A model generated the notes under the pieces. The model did not search any database. It was not told the origin of the DNA and saw only the letters and a program-made list of their open reading frames with translations. This document shows positions 36,325 through 44,959 of a stretch of 64,000 bases of DNA, one piece after another. A program made the translations under genes and the position numbers. The stretch's first letter is position 1. Every line of letters starts with the position of its first letter. The DNA is from an uncultured Parabacteroides sp. GTDB taxonomy: Bacteria > Bacteroidota > Bacteroidia > Bacteroidales > Tannerellaceae. The stretch covers positions 62,001-126,000 of the forward strand of contig CASFJQ010000005.1 of NCBI GenBank assembly GCA_949295065.1. Reading direction: 5' to 3'.

Positions 36325-37089
36325 TTATTTATTTTTATCAATTACCTCCTGAGCAAGCTGCATATAATTGAGCGAACCTTTGGATTCAGCATCATACAGC
36401 AACACAGGTTTTCCATAGCTTGAAGCCTCACTAAGTTTCACATTTCGCTGAATAACTGTTGTGAACACCAAATCCTGGAACGGTCTTTTAACCTCTTCAT
36501 AAATCTGGTTTGCCAAACGCAAACGGGAATCATACATAGTAAGAAGGAAACCTTCGATTTCCAATGACGGATTTAGTTTCGACTTGATAATCTTTATTGT
36601 ATTCAACAACTTACTAATACCTTCCAAAGCGAAATACTCACACTGAACCGGAATTATAACCGAATCTGCGGCAGTCAAAGCATTTACCGTAATCAAACCC
36701 AAAGACGGAGAACAGTCAATAAGAATAAAATCATACACACTCTTCAATGGAGTCAGCATACGCTTCAATATCTGTTCTCTGCTAGGCATATTCAACATTT
36801 CAATTTCCGCTCCCACAAGGTCGATATGAGAAGGGATTATATGTAACCCGTCAACTTCCGTCTGAACTATGGCTTGTTTTGAATCTTCTCCATTTACCAG
36901 ACATTCATAAATAGATAGCTCAACCTCACGGATATCTACTCCTAAACCTGAAGAGGCATTCGCCTGAGGGTCTGCATCAACTACAAGAACTTTCTTCTCG
37001 AGTGCTGCCAGCGAAGCAGCCAAATTTATCGTTGTAGTTGTTTTTCCTACGCCACCTTTCTGATTTGCTAAAGCGATAATCTTTCCCAT
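36325..37089 (-). CDS. parA: Chromosome partitioning ATPase ParA (Soj type)
   Basis: Walker-type ATPase that positions ParB-origin complexes on the nucleoid. The 254 residues have the deviant Walker A KGGVGKTTT at 10-18, VDADPQANASSG at about 37-48 and DCSPSLG near 124, the three ParA signatures, and no N-terminal DNA-binding domain, as usual for chromosomal Soj. It heads the parA-parB-DUF5683-transglycosylase block. Two TT[A/T]TCAACA boxes lie upstream of it. Confidence 0.96.
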   Translation of the reverse strand: MGKIIALANQKGGVGKTTTTINLAASLAALEKKVLVVDADPQANASSGLGVDIREVELSIYECLVNGEDSKQAIVQTEVDGLHIIPSHIDLVGAEIEMLNMPSREQILKRMLTPLKSVYDFILIDCSPSLGLITVNALTAADSVIIPVQCEYFALEGISKLLNTIKIIKSKLNPSLEIEGFLLTMYDSRLRLANQIYEEVKRPFQDLVFTTVIQRNVKLSEASSYGKPVLLYDAESKGSLNYMQLAQEVIDKNK

Positions 37090-37119
37090 AATGTTTTTAT
37101 GTGCAATTTATTCCGGCGA

Positions 37120-37127
37120 CAAAACTA
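37120..37127 (-). promoter_or_regulatory. Possible -7 box of parA
   Basis: TAGTTTTG on the minus strand fits TAnnTTTG, 30 bases before the ATG; no clear -33 partner. Confidence 0.4.
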
Positions 37128-37176
37128 AACATTAAAAACCGAACTCTATCAGAATCAATCGAAACATTGTTAGTTT

Positions 37177-37205
37177 TGTTGAAAAGTCACCTAATCTGTT
37201 GATAA
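37177..37205 (-). promoter_or_regulatory. Two origin-type boxes upstream of parA
   Basis: TGTTGAAAA at 37177-37185 and TGTTGATAA at 37197-37205 are TTTTCAACA and TTATCAACA read on the minus strand, 20 bp apart. These are the same words that fill the candidate origin at 16 kb. They lie 88-116 bp upstream of the parA start. Confidence 0.45.
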
Positions 37206-37275
37206 CTTACAAAGATAGTGAAAGGTGAGTGGAGTACAAAATAAAAAAACTTGTTTTCATTTTGGGGAACTTGAA

Positions 37276-38544
37276 TTATTTCTTATCCACAATAGCAGCC
37301 ACTGCCGCATCTCCCGTCACATTGACAGCAGTGCGCAGCATATCCAAAGGACGGTCTATGCCCAATATCAAAGCCAAACCTTCAGCCGGAATGCCTACAG
37401 AAGTCAACACCATCGTAAGCACGACATAACTGCCACCCGGAATTCCCGGCGTACCAATAGATGAAAGTATCGTCATCAGAACAATAACAGCCATCTGTCC
37501 CAAACTTAAATCTATTCCCAAGACTTGCGCAATAAAAAGAATGGAAATACTCTGATAGCACGATGTTCCGTCCATATTAATCGTTACTCCAACAGGCAGG
37601 ACAAACGAAGCCACTTCCTGCGACACCTTCAAATCCTTCTCAACCACTTCCATTGTAACAGGCAGAGTTGCCGCACTGCTACTGGTGGTGAAGGCAAACA
37701 GCTGGACCGGATACATGGAACGTATGAACTTCCGAACACTAACCTTTGTAAACAGCCTGATAAGTAAAGGATAGAAACCCAACAGCAGAATAAACATTCC
37801 GGCAATTACCACAAGTGCATATACACCCAACGCGCCGAATATACTCATATCTCCGCCCGTGTCCGCAACCAGTCCTGCCATCAACGCGGCAACGCCCCAA
37901 GGAGCAAACATCACAATATAATCAACCATACGCAGGATGATATCATTCAGTCCGTCGAAAAAGGAAAGAACCGGCGCAATCTTGCTATGCGACACAGTTA
38001 GGGCTGCAATACCGAAAAATACGGCAAAGAAAATAACCTGAAGCATCTTTGAATTGTCCGCCGCAGCACTCACAAGATTATTCGGTACAATCTCGTTAAG
38101 AAAATTCAGCGGCCCGTTTTTCTGACCCTCAATCGAAGCCTGCTTCTTTTCATCCACTACAGACAAATAGTTTTCCTGAATATGCTTTACACGATCCGGA
38201 TTTACCAACTTACCTGGCTGTATAATCAAACCTAAAAACAGACCCAACAATACTGCCACACAGGTCGTAACCAAATATATGGAAATAGTTTTTCCTCCGA
38301 TACGCGAAAACTTGCTGATATCCTTCAAACCTGTCACACCTTTAATTAGGGAAATGAATACCAAAGGAATGGCAATCAACTGCAAAAGGCGTATAAATAT
38401 TTGCCCCCAAGGACGAATCCAATTCTGAACGAACAACACGCCATCAACCTGAATAGCAACCACACCAATCAACACACCCGCAATCATACCAATTAGAATC
38501 TGGATATAAAGCGGCAACGAAAACAACTTCTTAAACCAAGACAT
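37276..38544 (-). CDS. Dicarboxylate/amino-acid:cation symporter (DAACS family)
   Basis: An inner-membrane secondary transporter of 422 residues, probably taking up glutamate, aspartate or C4-dicarboxylates with Na+ or H+. The family's hairpin motifs are present: SSSAATLPV (HP1) near 290, NMDGTSCY (TM7) near 314, and GTPGIPGGSYV (HP2) near 362. About eight membrane segments can be traced. It stands between two other minus-strand genes with gaps, so is likely monocistronic. Substrate cannot be set from sequence alone. Confidence 0.92.
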   Translation of the reverse strand: MSWFKKLFSLPLYIQILIGMIAGVLIGVVAIQVDGVLFVQNWIRPWGQIFIRLLQLIAIPLVFISLIKGVTGLKDISKFSRIGGKTISIYLVTTCVAVLLGLFLGLIIQPGKLVNPDRVKHIQENYLSVVDEKKQASIEGQKNGPLNFLNEIVPNNLVSAAADNSKMLQVIFFAVFFGIAALTVSHSKIAPVLSFFDGLNDIILRMVDYIVMFAPWGVAALMAGLVADTGGDMSIFGALGVYALVVIAGMFILLLGFYPLLIRLFTKVSVRKFIRSMYPVQLFAFTTSSSAATLPVTMEVVEKDLKVSQEVASFVLPVGVTINMDGTSCYQSISILFIAQVLGIDLSLGQMAVIVLMTILSSIGTPGIPGGSYVVLTMVLTSVGIPAEGLALILGIDRPLDMLRTAVNVTGDAAVAAIVDKK

Positions 38545-38721
38545 ATTCCATTTTATATTTATTAGAAAAAAAAGAAACTGGCAAAAATAGGATCCAGAAA
38601 CAATTGCCCAAAATAATGATTTTATAGGTCAACACCATACTTTAAATAAAGAAAATTCATCGGTATCAATAAGAGTAAATAAATACAATACAGGCAAATC
38701 AGCCAAATACTTTAAAAAGAC

Positions 38722-38760
38722 AAGCGCATATACGGCTTATTGAATACCGCATATGCGCTT
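38722..38760 (-). terminator. Terminator behind the nitronate monooxygenase-like gene
   Basis: AAGCGCATATACGG at 38722 pairs with CCGCATATGCGCTT ending at 38760, one mismatch. On the minus strand it is followed by a short T run (GTCTTTTT), and on the plus strand by a T-rich stretch. Confidence 0.75.
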
Positions 38761-38808
38761 CTTTTCTTTGTGTATTACAAACAAGTTCTATCAGTTAAAA
38801 CAGAACCA

Positions 38809-39882
38809 TCATTTACTACTTTTGCGGAAATCATCCATCAATTCCTTGATAGTTTCCTTCACGCTCATTATACGCTTGGCGCGCCATGCATTGCTGCCGG
38901 CAAAGGCATATCCATTCTCGAAATTACCTTTGAAAGCATTATACAACGCAGTCACAATGCAGTACGGGCTTCGCTCGATGTTGCACGTCTTTATACAATT
39001 GAACGGACAAACTTTCGGTTGCTTCAAACCAAGCTTCACTTTCTCAAGGAAATTACAATGGATTGCACGGCCGGGCATACCAACAGGACTCTTGATAATC
39101 TCAATGTCCTCCTCCGACGCATTTATGTATGTTTCCTTGAAAGCTTCCGAAGCATCACACTCCGTTGTCGTCACGAAACGAGTTCCTAACTGAACGCCCG
39201 ATGCTCCAAGGTCCATCATGCGTTTGATATCTTCTCCCGTGTAAATGCCTCCCGCTGCAATTACCGGAATCTTCTTGTTGTATTTCTCTTCGAAATGAGA
39301 AACTTCTTCAACAACCTGAGGCAACAGTTCTTCCAAAGAATAGTGCTCATCGGTTATCTGGTTTTCCTTATATCCGAGATGTCCTCCGGCTTTCGGACCT
39401 TCAAGGACAACTGCGTCCGGCAGATAATCATACTGAGATTTCCATTTCTCGCAAATGATTCTTGCAGCACGCGCGCTGGATACGATAGGAACAAGCTTAG
39501 TCACACTGTCTTTCTTCAGGAAAGACGGCAAATCCAAAGGCAGACCGGCGCCACTGAAAATGATGTCAACCTTTTCGGCAATACTTGTCTTCACCAATTC
39601 GGCAAAATCAGACAAGGCAACCATGATGTTCACACCGATTATACCTTTTGCCTTTTCACGTGCTTTACGGATTTCTTCCTTCAATCCCAAATTACCAGCT
39701 TCTGTGTAATTGTTGGGTGATAACTTTTTGTATAACAATCCGAGACCGGCTGCGGAAATAACGCCAATCCCACCTTCATTTGCTACAGCCGAGGCTAGCC
39801 CTGATAGAGAAATTCCGACGCCCATTCCTCCCTGGATAATAGGAATACGAGCTTTCAGATCTCCAATACTTAGTGTCTTCAT
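38809..39882 (-). CDS. Nitronate monooxygenase-like FMN enzyme
   Basis: A TIM-barrel flavoprotein of 357 residues. IPIIQGGMGVGISLSGLASAV at the start and GGHLGYK, IPVIAAGGIYTG and GASGVQLGTRFV in the middle are the phosphate-binding signatures of the 2-nitropropane dioxygenase/FabK family. The C-terminus carries a Cys-rich CNFLEK... CPFNCIKTCN stretch found in the Bacteroidetes/Clostridia group. It may be a nitronate monooxygenase or an enoyl-reductase-like enzyme; the absence of other fatty-acid genes nearby makes FabK less likely. A loose AGCA array lies upstream. Confidence 0.85.
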   Translation of the reverse strand: MKTLSIGDLKARIPIIQGGMGVGISLSGLASAVANEGGIGVISAAGLGLLYKKLSPNNYTEAGNLGLKEEIRKAREKAKGIIGVNIMVALSDFAELVKTSIAEKVDIIFSGAGLPLDLPSFLKKDSVTKLVPIVSSARAARIICEKWKSQYDYLPDAVVLEGPKAGGHLGYKENQITDEHYSLEELLPQVVEEVSHFEEKYNKKIPVIAAGGIYTGEDIKRMMDLGASGVQLGTRFVTTTECDASEAFKETYINASEEDIEIIKSPVGMPGRAIHCNFLEKVKLGLKQPKVCPFNCIKTCNIERSPYCIVTALYNAFKGNFENGYAFAGSNAWRAKRIMSVKETIKELMDDFRKSSK

Positions 39883-39920
39883 TTATAAAAATATGTATAT
39901 AGTGTTTTTAAAACGGCGCA

Positions 39921-39997
39921 AAAATAGCACAATAAATAAAAAAGTGAGCATATTTTTGAATAAAAATAGCACACTTTCCTATATTTTGTGCTATTTA
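39921..39997. repeat. Loose array with AGCA/TGCT core at 21-bp period
   Basis: AAAATAGCACA occurs at 39921 and 39963, GTGAGCA between them and TTTGTGCTATTT after; the core AGCA lies at 39926, 39947 and 39968, and its inverse TGCT at 39989, each 21 bp apart. The match between units is weak, so this may be chance in AT-rich DNA. It is upstream of the monooxygenase-like gene. Confidence 0.35.
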
Positions 39998-40015
39998 CAT
40001 TAGGAATAAAAAAAT

Positions 40016-40062
40016 AAAGGCTGCTTATTTCCTAAATTAATAAGGAAATATAGCAGCCTTTT
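40016..40062 (-). terminator. Terminator behind the small OMP gene
   Basis: AAAGGCTGCT...ATTTCCT and AGGAAAT...AGCAGCCTTT form a long stem with a short AT loop; T-rich on the minus-strand side, and on the plus side as well, so possibly two-way. Confidence 0.75.
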
Positions 40063-40086
40063 ATCCGTTTATAAAACCAGTATATA

Positions 40087-40713
40087 TCAGAATCTGTATC
40101 CTACGCTCAACTGAAGAACGCCATTGCGATATTTATCTGAAGTTTCAAATTCCCAGTCACCCAAATCAACAGACTTGATAGAGTTTGTCAATCCGATATT
40201 ATAATTCAATGAGATATTTACTCCCATATCGAACTGATAACCTGCACCTATGCCGATTGCAAAGTCGAATGTGTTTACTGCATCTTTAAAATCGGCAGAA
40301 GAAGAGTTTTCGAAACCTGTAGCTGAAACCTTAGCCTTGCTGCGGACATTAAATCCAAACTGCGGACCGGCAAACACGTTGAAACCTTCATATATATAAT
40401 ATTTGGCGTAAATAGGTATATTAAGATAATCCATATTCATCTTCACGTCACCACCCAATTTCATATCATCAACCTGAACATATTCGCTGGCTTTGGTGCC
40501 TTGCATTGAATAATAGATTCCAGGCTCAATAGACAGTTTTTCCAACAGTGGAAGTTCCACTGCAAATCCAACATTCACTCCTGGTTTCATGTCTCCTCCG
40601 GAATTGGAAAGATTAGCAAAATTCACTCCGATACGTGGCATAAAATGAAACTCCTGCGCATTGGCAAAATGAAATGTACATATCGCCAACAAAACAAATA
40701 AAATCTTTTTCAT
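40087..40713 (-). CDS. PorT-type outer-membrane beta-barrel protein
   Basis: A 208-residue protein with a signal peptide ending in ANAQ and an eight-strand-type barrel (PF13568-like; FHFMPRIGVNFANLS at the start, GVLQLSVGYRF at the end, closing on Phe as barrels do). Family members are abundant and mostly uncharacterised in Bacteroidetes. It stands alone with a terminator behind and a 22-bp array about 75-165 bp upstream. Confidence 0.85.
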   Translation of the reverse strand: MKKILFVLLAICTFHFANAQEFHFMPRIGVNFANLSNSGGDMKPGVNVGFAVELPLLEKLSIEPGIYYSMQGTKASEYVQVDDMKLGGDVKMNMDYLNIPIYAKYYIYEGFNVFAGPQFGFNVRSKAKVSATGFENSSSADFKDAVNTFDFAIGIGAGYQFDMGVNISLNYNIGLTNSIKSVDLGDWEFETSDKYRNGVLQLSVGYRF

Positions 40714-40790
40714 AAGCTTTCTGTTTTATAAAATGCTTTTCTTTAAAACACATTTACTGATGAAAAGGTTTAATAAAAAGTAAGCTGAAA

Positions 40791-40878
40791 TACATACGGA
40801 CCGGCAGTAAAATATATACGGACCGACGAAGAAATATATACGGCCCGACGGGAAAATATATACGGACGTAGCAAAAAT
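40791..40878. repeat. Four-unit array, exact 22-bp period, core TATATACGGACCG
   Basis: The word TACGG recurs at 40795, 40817, 40839 and 40861, exactly 22 bp apart. Units read TAYATACGGnCCG plus a variable tail ending in AAA; CGGnCCG is palindromic in three of four units. Two further degenerate units may follow (CGAAC at 40884 and 40906, again 22 apart). It lies upstream of the small OMP gene and before the purL terminator. Confidence 0.85.
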
Positions 40879-40920
40879 AAGTCCGAACATTTTGAAACTT
40901 CTCTTCGAACGATTTTTCAC

Positions 40921-40971
40921 AAAAAAAGACACGGAACATACTATGTCAATAAGACATCTGTACATTCCGTG
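40921..40971 (-). terminator. Terminator of purL
   Basis: CACGGAA at 40930-40936 pairs with TTCCGTG at 40965-40971, with inner GTC/GAC pairs. On the minus strand the stem is followed by TCTTTTTTT. About 100 bases behind the purL stop. Confidence 0.8.
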
Positions 40972-41033
40972 CCTCGGAAGTTTTATCAAGTTTAACAAGT
41001 TTCCCGACTTTAAATTCACTGAGTTCAAAAACC

Positions 41034-41060
41034 CTCGTCAACTTGTCTCCTTGTCAACTG
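41034..41060. repeat. Right-arm copy of the GTTGACAAG repeat
   Basis: CTCGTCAACTTG and CCTTGTCAACTG only; the left arm is missing. It sits just behind purL. Confidence 0.55.
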
Positions 41061-41069
41061 TAAGTATAA

Positions 41070-44000
41070 TTATCTGTGAGCCTCAATCCATTTACGAGCA
41101 TTGACGAATCCTTCAATCCAAGGAGTAACTTCGTCCTGCTTGCGGTCGTTAGGATAATAACCACACTGCCATGGGAAGATTGCACGTTCCGGATGAGGCA
41201 TCATTGCCAAGTGACGGCCGTCGTTTGAGCAAACACCGGCAACTGACCAAGGCGAACCGTTAGGATTTGCAGGATAACCTTCGTAGTTATATTTAGCTAC
41301 GATATTGTATTCCTTCTCACCGTATGGGAAGCTGAACTTACCTTCACCGTGAGCAACCCAAACACCAAGTTTAGTTCCGCTCAATGAGCCAAGCATAATT
41401 GAGTTGTTCTTAGGAATTTCCAAAGTAACGAAGTTAGATTCGAACTTATGAGAATCATTGTGAACCATCTTGTGCTTAAGCTCGTGTTCCGGATAAAGCA
41501 ATTCCAATTCTGCCATCAACTGACAACCGTTACAAATACCCAAACTCATTGTGTCCTTGCGAGCATAGAAGTTGTAGATAGCTTTCTTAGCCTTTTCGTT
41601 ATACAAGATACCAGCTGCCCAACCTTTAGCTGAACCAAGAACGTCAGAGTTAGAGAAACCACCGCAGAATACGATGAAGTTCACATCTTCCAAAGTTTCA
41701 CGGCCGCTTGCCAAGTCTGTCAGGTGAACGTCTTTCACATCGAAACCTGCAAGATATAATGTATAAGCCATTTCACGGTCGCCGTTTGTTCCCTTATCAC
41801 GGATAATAGCAGCTTTCACACCGCTAGGCTGACGACGGTCTGCCGAGATTCCATAATCAGCAAGTTTACCAGTGAAGCTCTTGTTGTATTTAACTTCAAG
41901 CGGCTGCATCTTGTAGTTTTCGAAACGGTTGCCTGCACAAACATTTCCGCTCTGCTTGATATCCAATTTATATGAAGTAGAATACCAAACGTCACGCATA
42001 TAGTCGATACCAAAGTGATACTGGATTCCGTCTTTTGAAACAAGGATATGACGTTCGTCTGTCGGTTTTGCAATTTCTGCGAATCCAACGCCGGCTTCTG
42101 TCATAAGCTTTTCAAATGCTTTCTTATCCTTAACCTGAACAAGGATTCCAGGATTTTCAGCAAACAGAATCTTAACGATATCAGATTCACTGATGCTGTC
42201 CAAGTTAACTTCCAAACCTCCTTCTACGTTAGCGAAGCACATTTCCAACAATGCAGTAATCATACCGCCGGCAGAAATATCGTGACCTGCAAGAATCAAG
42301 CCCTGTTCGATTGCTTCCTGAACTGTGTTGAATGCGTCACGGAAGTATTCTACATCCTTAACTGTCGGAACTTCGTTGCCAAGTTTGTTCAATACCTGAG
42401 CAAGAGCAGAACCGCCAAGTTTCAAGCTGTCGAATGAGAAGTCTATATAATATATATGTGTATTCTTATCGTGAGTAAGAACAGGAGAAACGATTTTCTT
42501 GACATCGCTTACCTCAGCACCTGCAGAAATAATAACAGTTCCAGGAGCGATAACTTTATCGTCACCATATTTCTGAGTCATTGACAAAGAGTCCTTACCA
42601 GTCGGAATGTTGATACCCAATTCGCAAGCGAAATCAGAAGCAGCCTGAACCGCTTTATACAAACGAGCATCTTCACCGGCGTTGCGGCAAGGCCACATCC
42701 AGTTTGCACTCAACGATACGCTTGTAAGCTTTTCAGCCAACGGAGCGAATACGATGTTTGTCAAAGCCTCAGCAATAGCCATTACAGAACCGGCAGCAGG
42801 ATCAACCATTGCAACCTGAGTAGCGTGACCGATTGAAGTTGCGATACCGGCTTTTCCACGGAAATCCAAAGCCACTGCACCAAGGTCGCTCAAAGGCAAC
42901 TGCAATTCACCCTGACACTGCTGGCGGGCAATCTTACCTGTAACCGAACGGTCCACCTTGTTAGTCAACCAGTCCTTACAAGCAACAGCTTCAAGCTGAA
43001 GAACATTTTCCAAATAATGGTGCAATTCAGATTCCTTGTAAACTACAGGCTGATATGATTCCACCACTGTGCTATCTTTCATGATTGTGCGTGGCGGCTT
43101 ACCGAACATATATTCCAATTTGATATCGATTGGTTTAGTTCCGTCGGCCTGTTCGAATACAAACTGCATATCGTCAGTAGTTTCACCAACAACATACATT
43201 GGAGCACGTTCACGTTCTGCAATGCGGCGAACACGTTCAACGTCTTTTTCTTCCATCAGCAAGCCCATACGTTCCTGGCTTTCGTTACCGATGATTTCTT
43301 TTGCAGACAAAGTAGGGTCGCCAACAGGCAACTGGCTCATGTCGATGTGACCACCAGTAGCTTCAACCAACTCAGACAAACAGTTCAGGTGACCGCCTGC
43401 ACCGTGGTCGTGGATTGAAACAATAGGGTTATTGTCTGATTCAGCAATAGCACGGATTACGTTAGCTGCACGTTTCTGCATTTCAGGGTTTGCACGCTGA
43501 ACGGCATTCAACTCAATACCGCTAGTGTACTGACCAGTATTTACAGATGACACAGCGCCACCGCCCATACCGATACGATAGTTGTCACCACCAATCAACA
43601 CAACTTTTTCTCCCGGTTTCGGATCGCCCTTCAAAGCATCACGATGGTTAGCGAAACCAACACCACCAGCCAACATGATTACTTTATCATATGCATATTT
43701 CTTGTTGTTTTCTTCGTGTTCGAAAGTCAACACAGAACCGCAGATAAGCGGCTGACCGAACTTGTTACCGAAATCAGAAGCACCGTTTGAAGCCTTGATA
43801 AGAATCTGTTCCGGAGTCTGATACAACCAAGGACGAGGGTCAAGAACCTTTTCCCATTCACGAGCACCTTCTGTGCGAGGATAAGAAGTCATATAAACCG
43901 CAGTTCCAGCAATAGGCAAAGAAGCTTTACCACCGCCCAAACGGTCACGGATTTCACCACCTGTACCGGTTGCAGCACCGTTGAAAGGCTCAACAGTTGT

Positions 44001-44756
44001 CGGGAAGTTGTGAGTTTCAGCCTTCAATGAGATAACAGTCTTGATATCTTTAATCTGGAAGAAATCAGGTTTGTCGCCGCTTGCAGGAGCAAACTGTTCA
44101 ACAACCGGACCTTCATTGAAAGCCACATTATCTTTATATGCAGAAACCAATTTGTTTGGATTTTCTGCAGAAGTTTTCTTAATCAAATTGAACAGAGAGC
44201 TTTCTTTTTCTTCTCCGTCAATAATAAATGTACCACCGAAAATCTTATGGCGGCAGTGTTCAGAGTTTACCTGTGCGAAACCGTAAACCTCACTGTCAGT
44301 CAGCTTGCGATTCAATTTTTCGCTTACTTCTTTAAGATAAGCAATTTCTTCGTCGCTCAAAGCCAAACCTTCCTGCTGGTTGTAGGCTTCCAAATCTTCG
44401 ATGTAAATGATTGGATCCGGCTGTTTGCTGATAGTGAATATTTCCTGGTCCAAACCATTGTAGATACGCTGAAGCATTGGGTCGTGCTCAGCATCACCTG
44501 AAGCAACAGGGAAATACTCTTCGATACGAGAGATTCCGCTCAAGCCCATGTTCTGTGTAATTTCTACCGCATTTGTACTCCAAGGAGTAATCATTTCGCG
44601 ACGTGGACCAACATACCAGCCTTCCATCACTTCGCTTTCCACCGGCGCAGCGTTACTGAAAAGCCATACCAATTTCTGTACATCTTCTGGAGAGAACGCA
44701 TGTTTGGCTTCTACTGCCAACACGGTCTTTGTGGGAGATTGAAAAAATAGAATCAT
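41070..44756 (-). CDS. purL: Phosphoribosylformylglycinamidine synthase (large single-chain form)
   Basis: Fourth step of purine synthesis: FGAR plus glutamine and ATP to FGAM. The 1228 residues are one chain: an N-terminal PurS-like part, two AIRS-like ATP domains (DRLGGGKASLPIAGTAVY; HDHGAGGHLNCLSEL) and a C-terminal class I glutaminase with nucleophile Cys in LGICNGCQLMAEL and the later PHPERAIFP. This is the E. coli-type length. Tandem MxxxxGGGxG-like loops are intact. The gene is alone with its own terminator; I looked for a purine riboswitch in the leader and saw none. Confidence 0.97.
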   Translation of the reverse strand: MILFFQSPTKTVLAVEAKHAFSPEDVQKLVWLFSNAAPVESEVMEGWYVGPRREMITPWSTNAVEITQNMGLSGISRIEEYFPVASGDAEHDPMLQRIYNGLDQEIFTISKQPDPIIYIEDLEAYNQQEGLALSDEEIAYLKEVSEKLNRKLTDSEVYGFAQVNSEHCRHKIFGGTFIIDGEEKESSLFNLIKKTSAENPNKLVSAYKDNVAFNEGPVVEQFAPASGDKPDFFQIKDIKTVISLKAETHNFPTTVEPFNGAATGTGGEIRDRLGGGKASLPIAGTAVYMTSYPRTEGAREWEKVLDPRPWLYQTPEQILIKASNGASDFGNKFGQPLICGSVLTFEHEENNKKYAYDKVIMLAGGVGFANHRDALKGDPKPGEKVVLIGGDNYRIGMGGGAVSSVNTGQYTSGIELNAVQRANPEMQKRAANVIRAIAESDNNPIVSIHDHGAGGHLNCLSELVEATGGHIDMSQLPVGDPTLSAKEIIGNESQERMGLLMEEKDVERVRRIAERERAPMYVVGETTDDMQFVFEQADGTKPIDIKLEYMFGKPPRTIMKDSTVVESYQPVVYKESELHHYLENVLQLEAVACKDWLTNKVDRSVTGKIARQQCQGELQLPLSDLGAVALDFRGKAGIATSIGHATQVAMVDPAAGSVMAIAEALTNIVFAPLAEKLTSVSLSANWMWPCRNAGEDARLYKAVQAASDFACELGINIPTGKDSLSMTQKYGDDKVIAPGTVIISAGAEVSDVKKIVSPVLTHDKNTHIYYIDFSFDSLKLGGSALAQVLNKLGNEVPTVKDVEYFRDAFNTVQEAIEQGLILAGHDISAGGMITALLEMCFANVEGGLEVNLDSISESDIVKILFAENPGILVQVKDKKAFEKLMTEAGVGFAEIAKPTDERHILVSKDGIQYHFGIDYMRDVWYSTSYKLDIKQSGNVCAGNRFENYKMQPLEVKYNKSFTGKLADYGISADRRQPSGVKAAIIRDKGTNGDREMAYTLYLAGFDVKDVHLTDLASGRETLEDVNFIVFCGGFSNSDVLGSAKGWAAGILYNEKAKKAIYNFYARKDTMSLGICNGCQLMAELELLYPEHELKHKMVHNDSHKFESNFVTLEIPKNNSIMLGSLSGTKLGVWVAHGEGKFSFPYGEKEYNIVAKYNYEGYPANPNGSPWSVAGVCSNDGRHLAMMPHPERAIFPWQCGYYPNDRKQDEVTPWIEGFVNARKWIEAHR

Positions 44757-44800
44757 ATTGTTGATTATATTTAGGATATTCTATTCTGAAATTTAGAGTA

Positions 44801-44808
44801 CAAAGATA
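44801..44808 (-). promoter_or_regulatory. Predicted -7 box of purL
   Basis: TATCTTTG on the minus strand matches TAnnTTTG, about 45 bases before the ATG. The -33 element is weak. Confidence 0.45.
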
Positions 44809-44850
44809 AAAATAAGTCATGAAATATAAGAGAAATTGAAAAATAAAGTT

Positions 44851-44930
44851 ACTTAAGTTTCGCAAGCTCAACTATAAGTTTACGAGTTGACAATGGAACA
44901 AGTTGACAAGAATTTGCGAAGCTTGAGTAA
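44851..44930. repeat. Dispersed GTTGACAAG repeat with outer CGCAAGCT arms
   Basis: GAGTTGACAATGG and CAAGTTGACAAGAA lie between outer words TTTCGCAAGCTCAA and TTTGCGAAGCTTGAG, which are inverted with respect to each other. It shows an outer part of the repeat also seen at 50806 and 53750. Confidence 0.65.
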
Positions 44931-44959
44931 AGTTATCTTAAATACAATATCAATATCAG

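Noticed and set aside
40726..41028. A 100-codon open frame on the minus strand
   Set aside because: It consists of the translated 22-bp array and the purL terminator; the repetitive residues come from the DNA repeat.
44757..44860. Purine riboswitch before purL
   Set aside because: The leader is short, AT-rich and lacks the three-way-junction core words.
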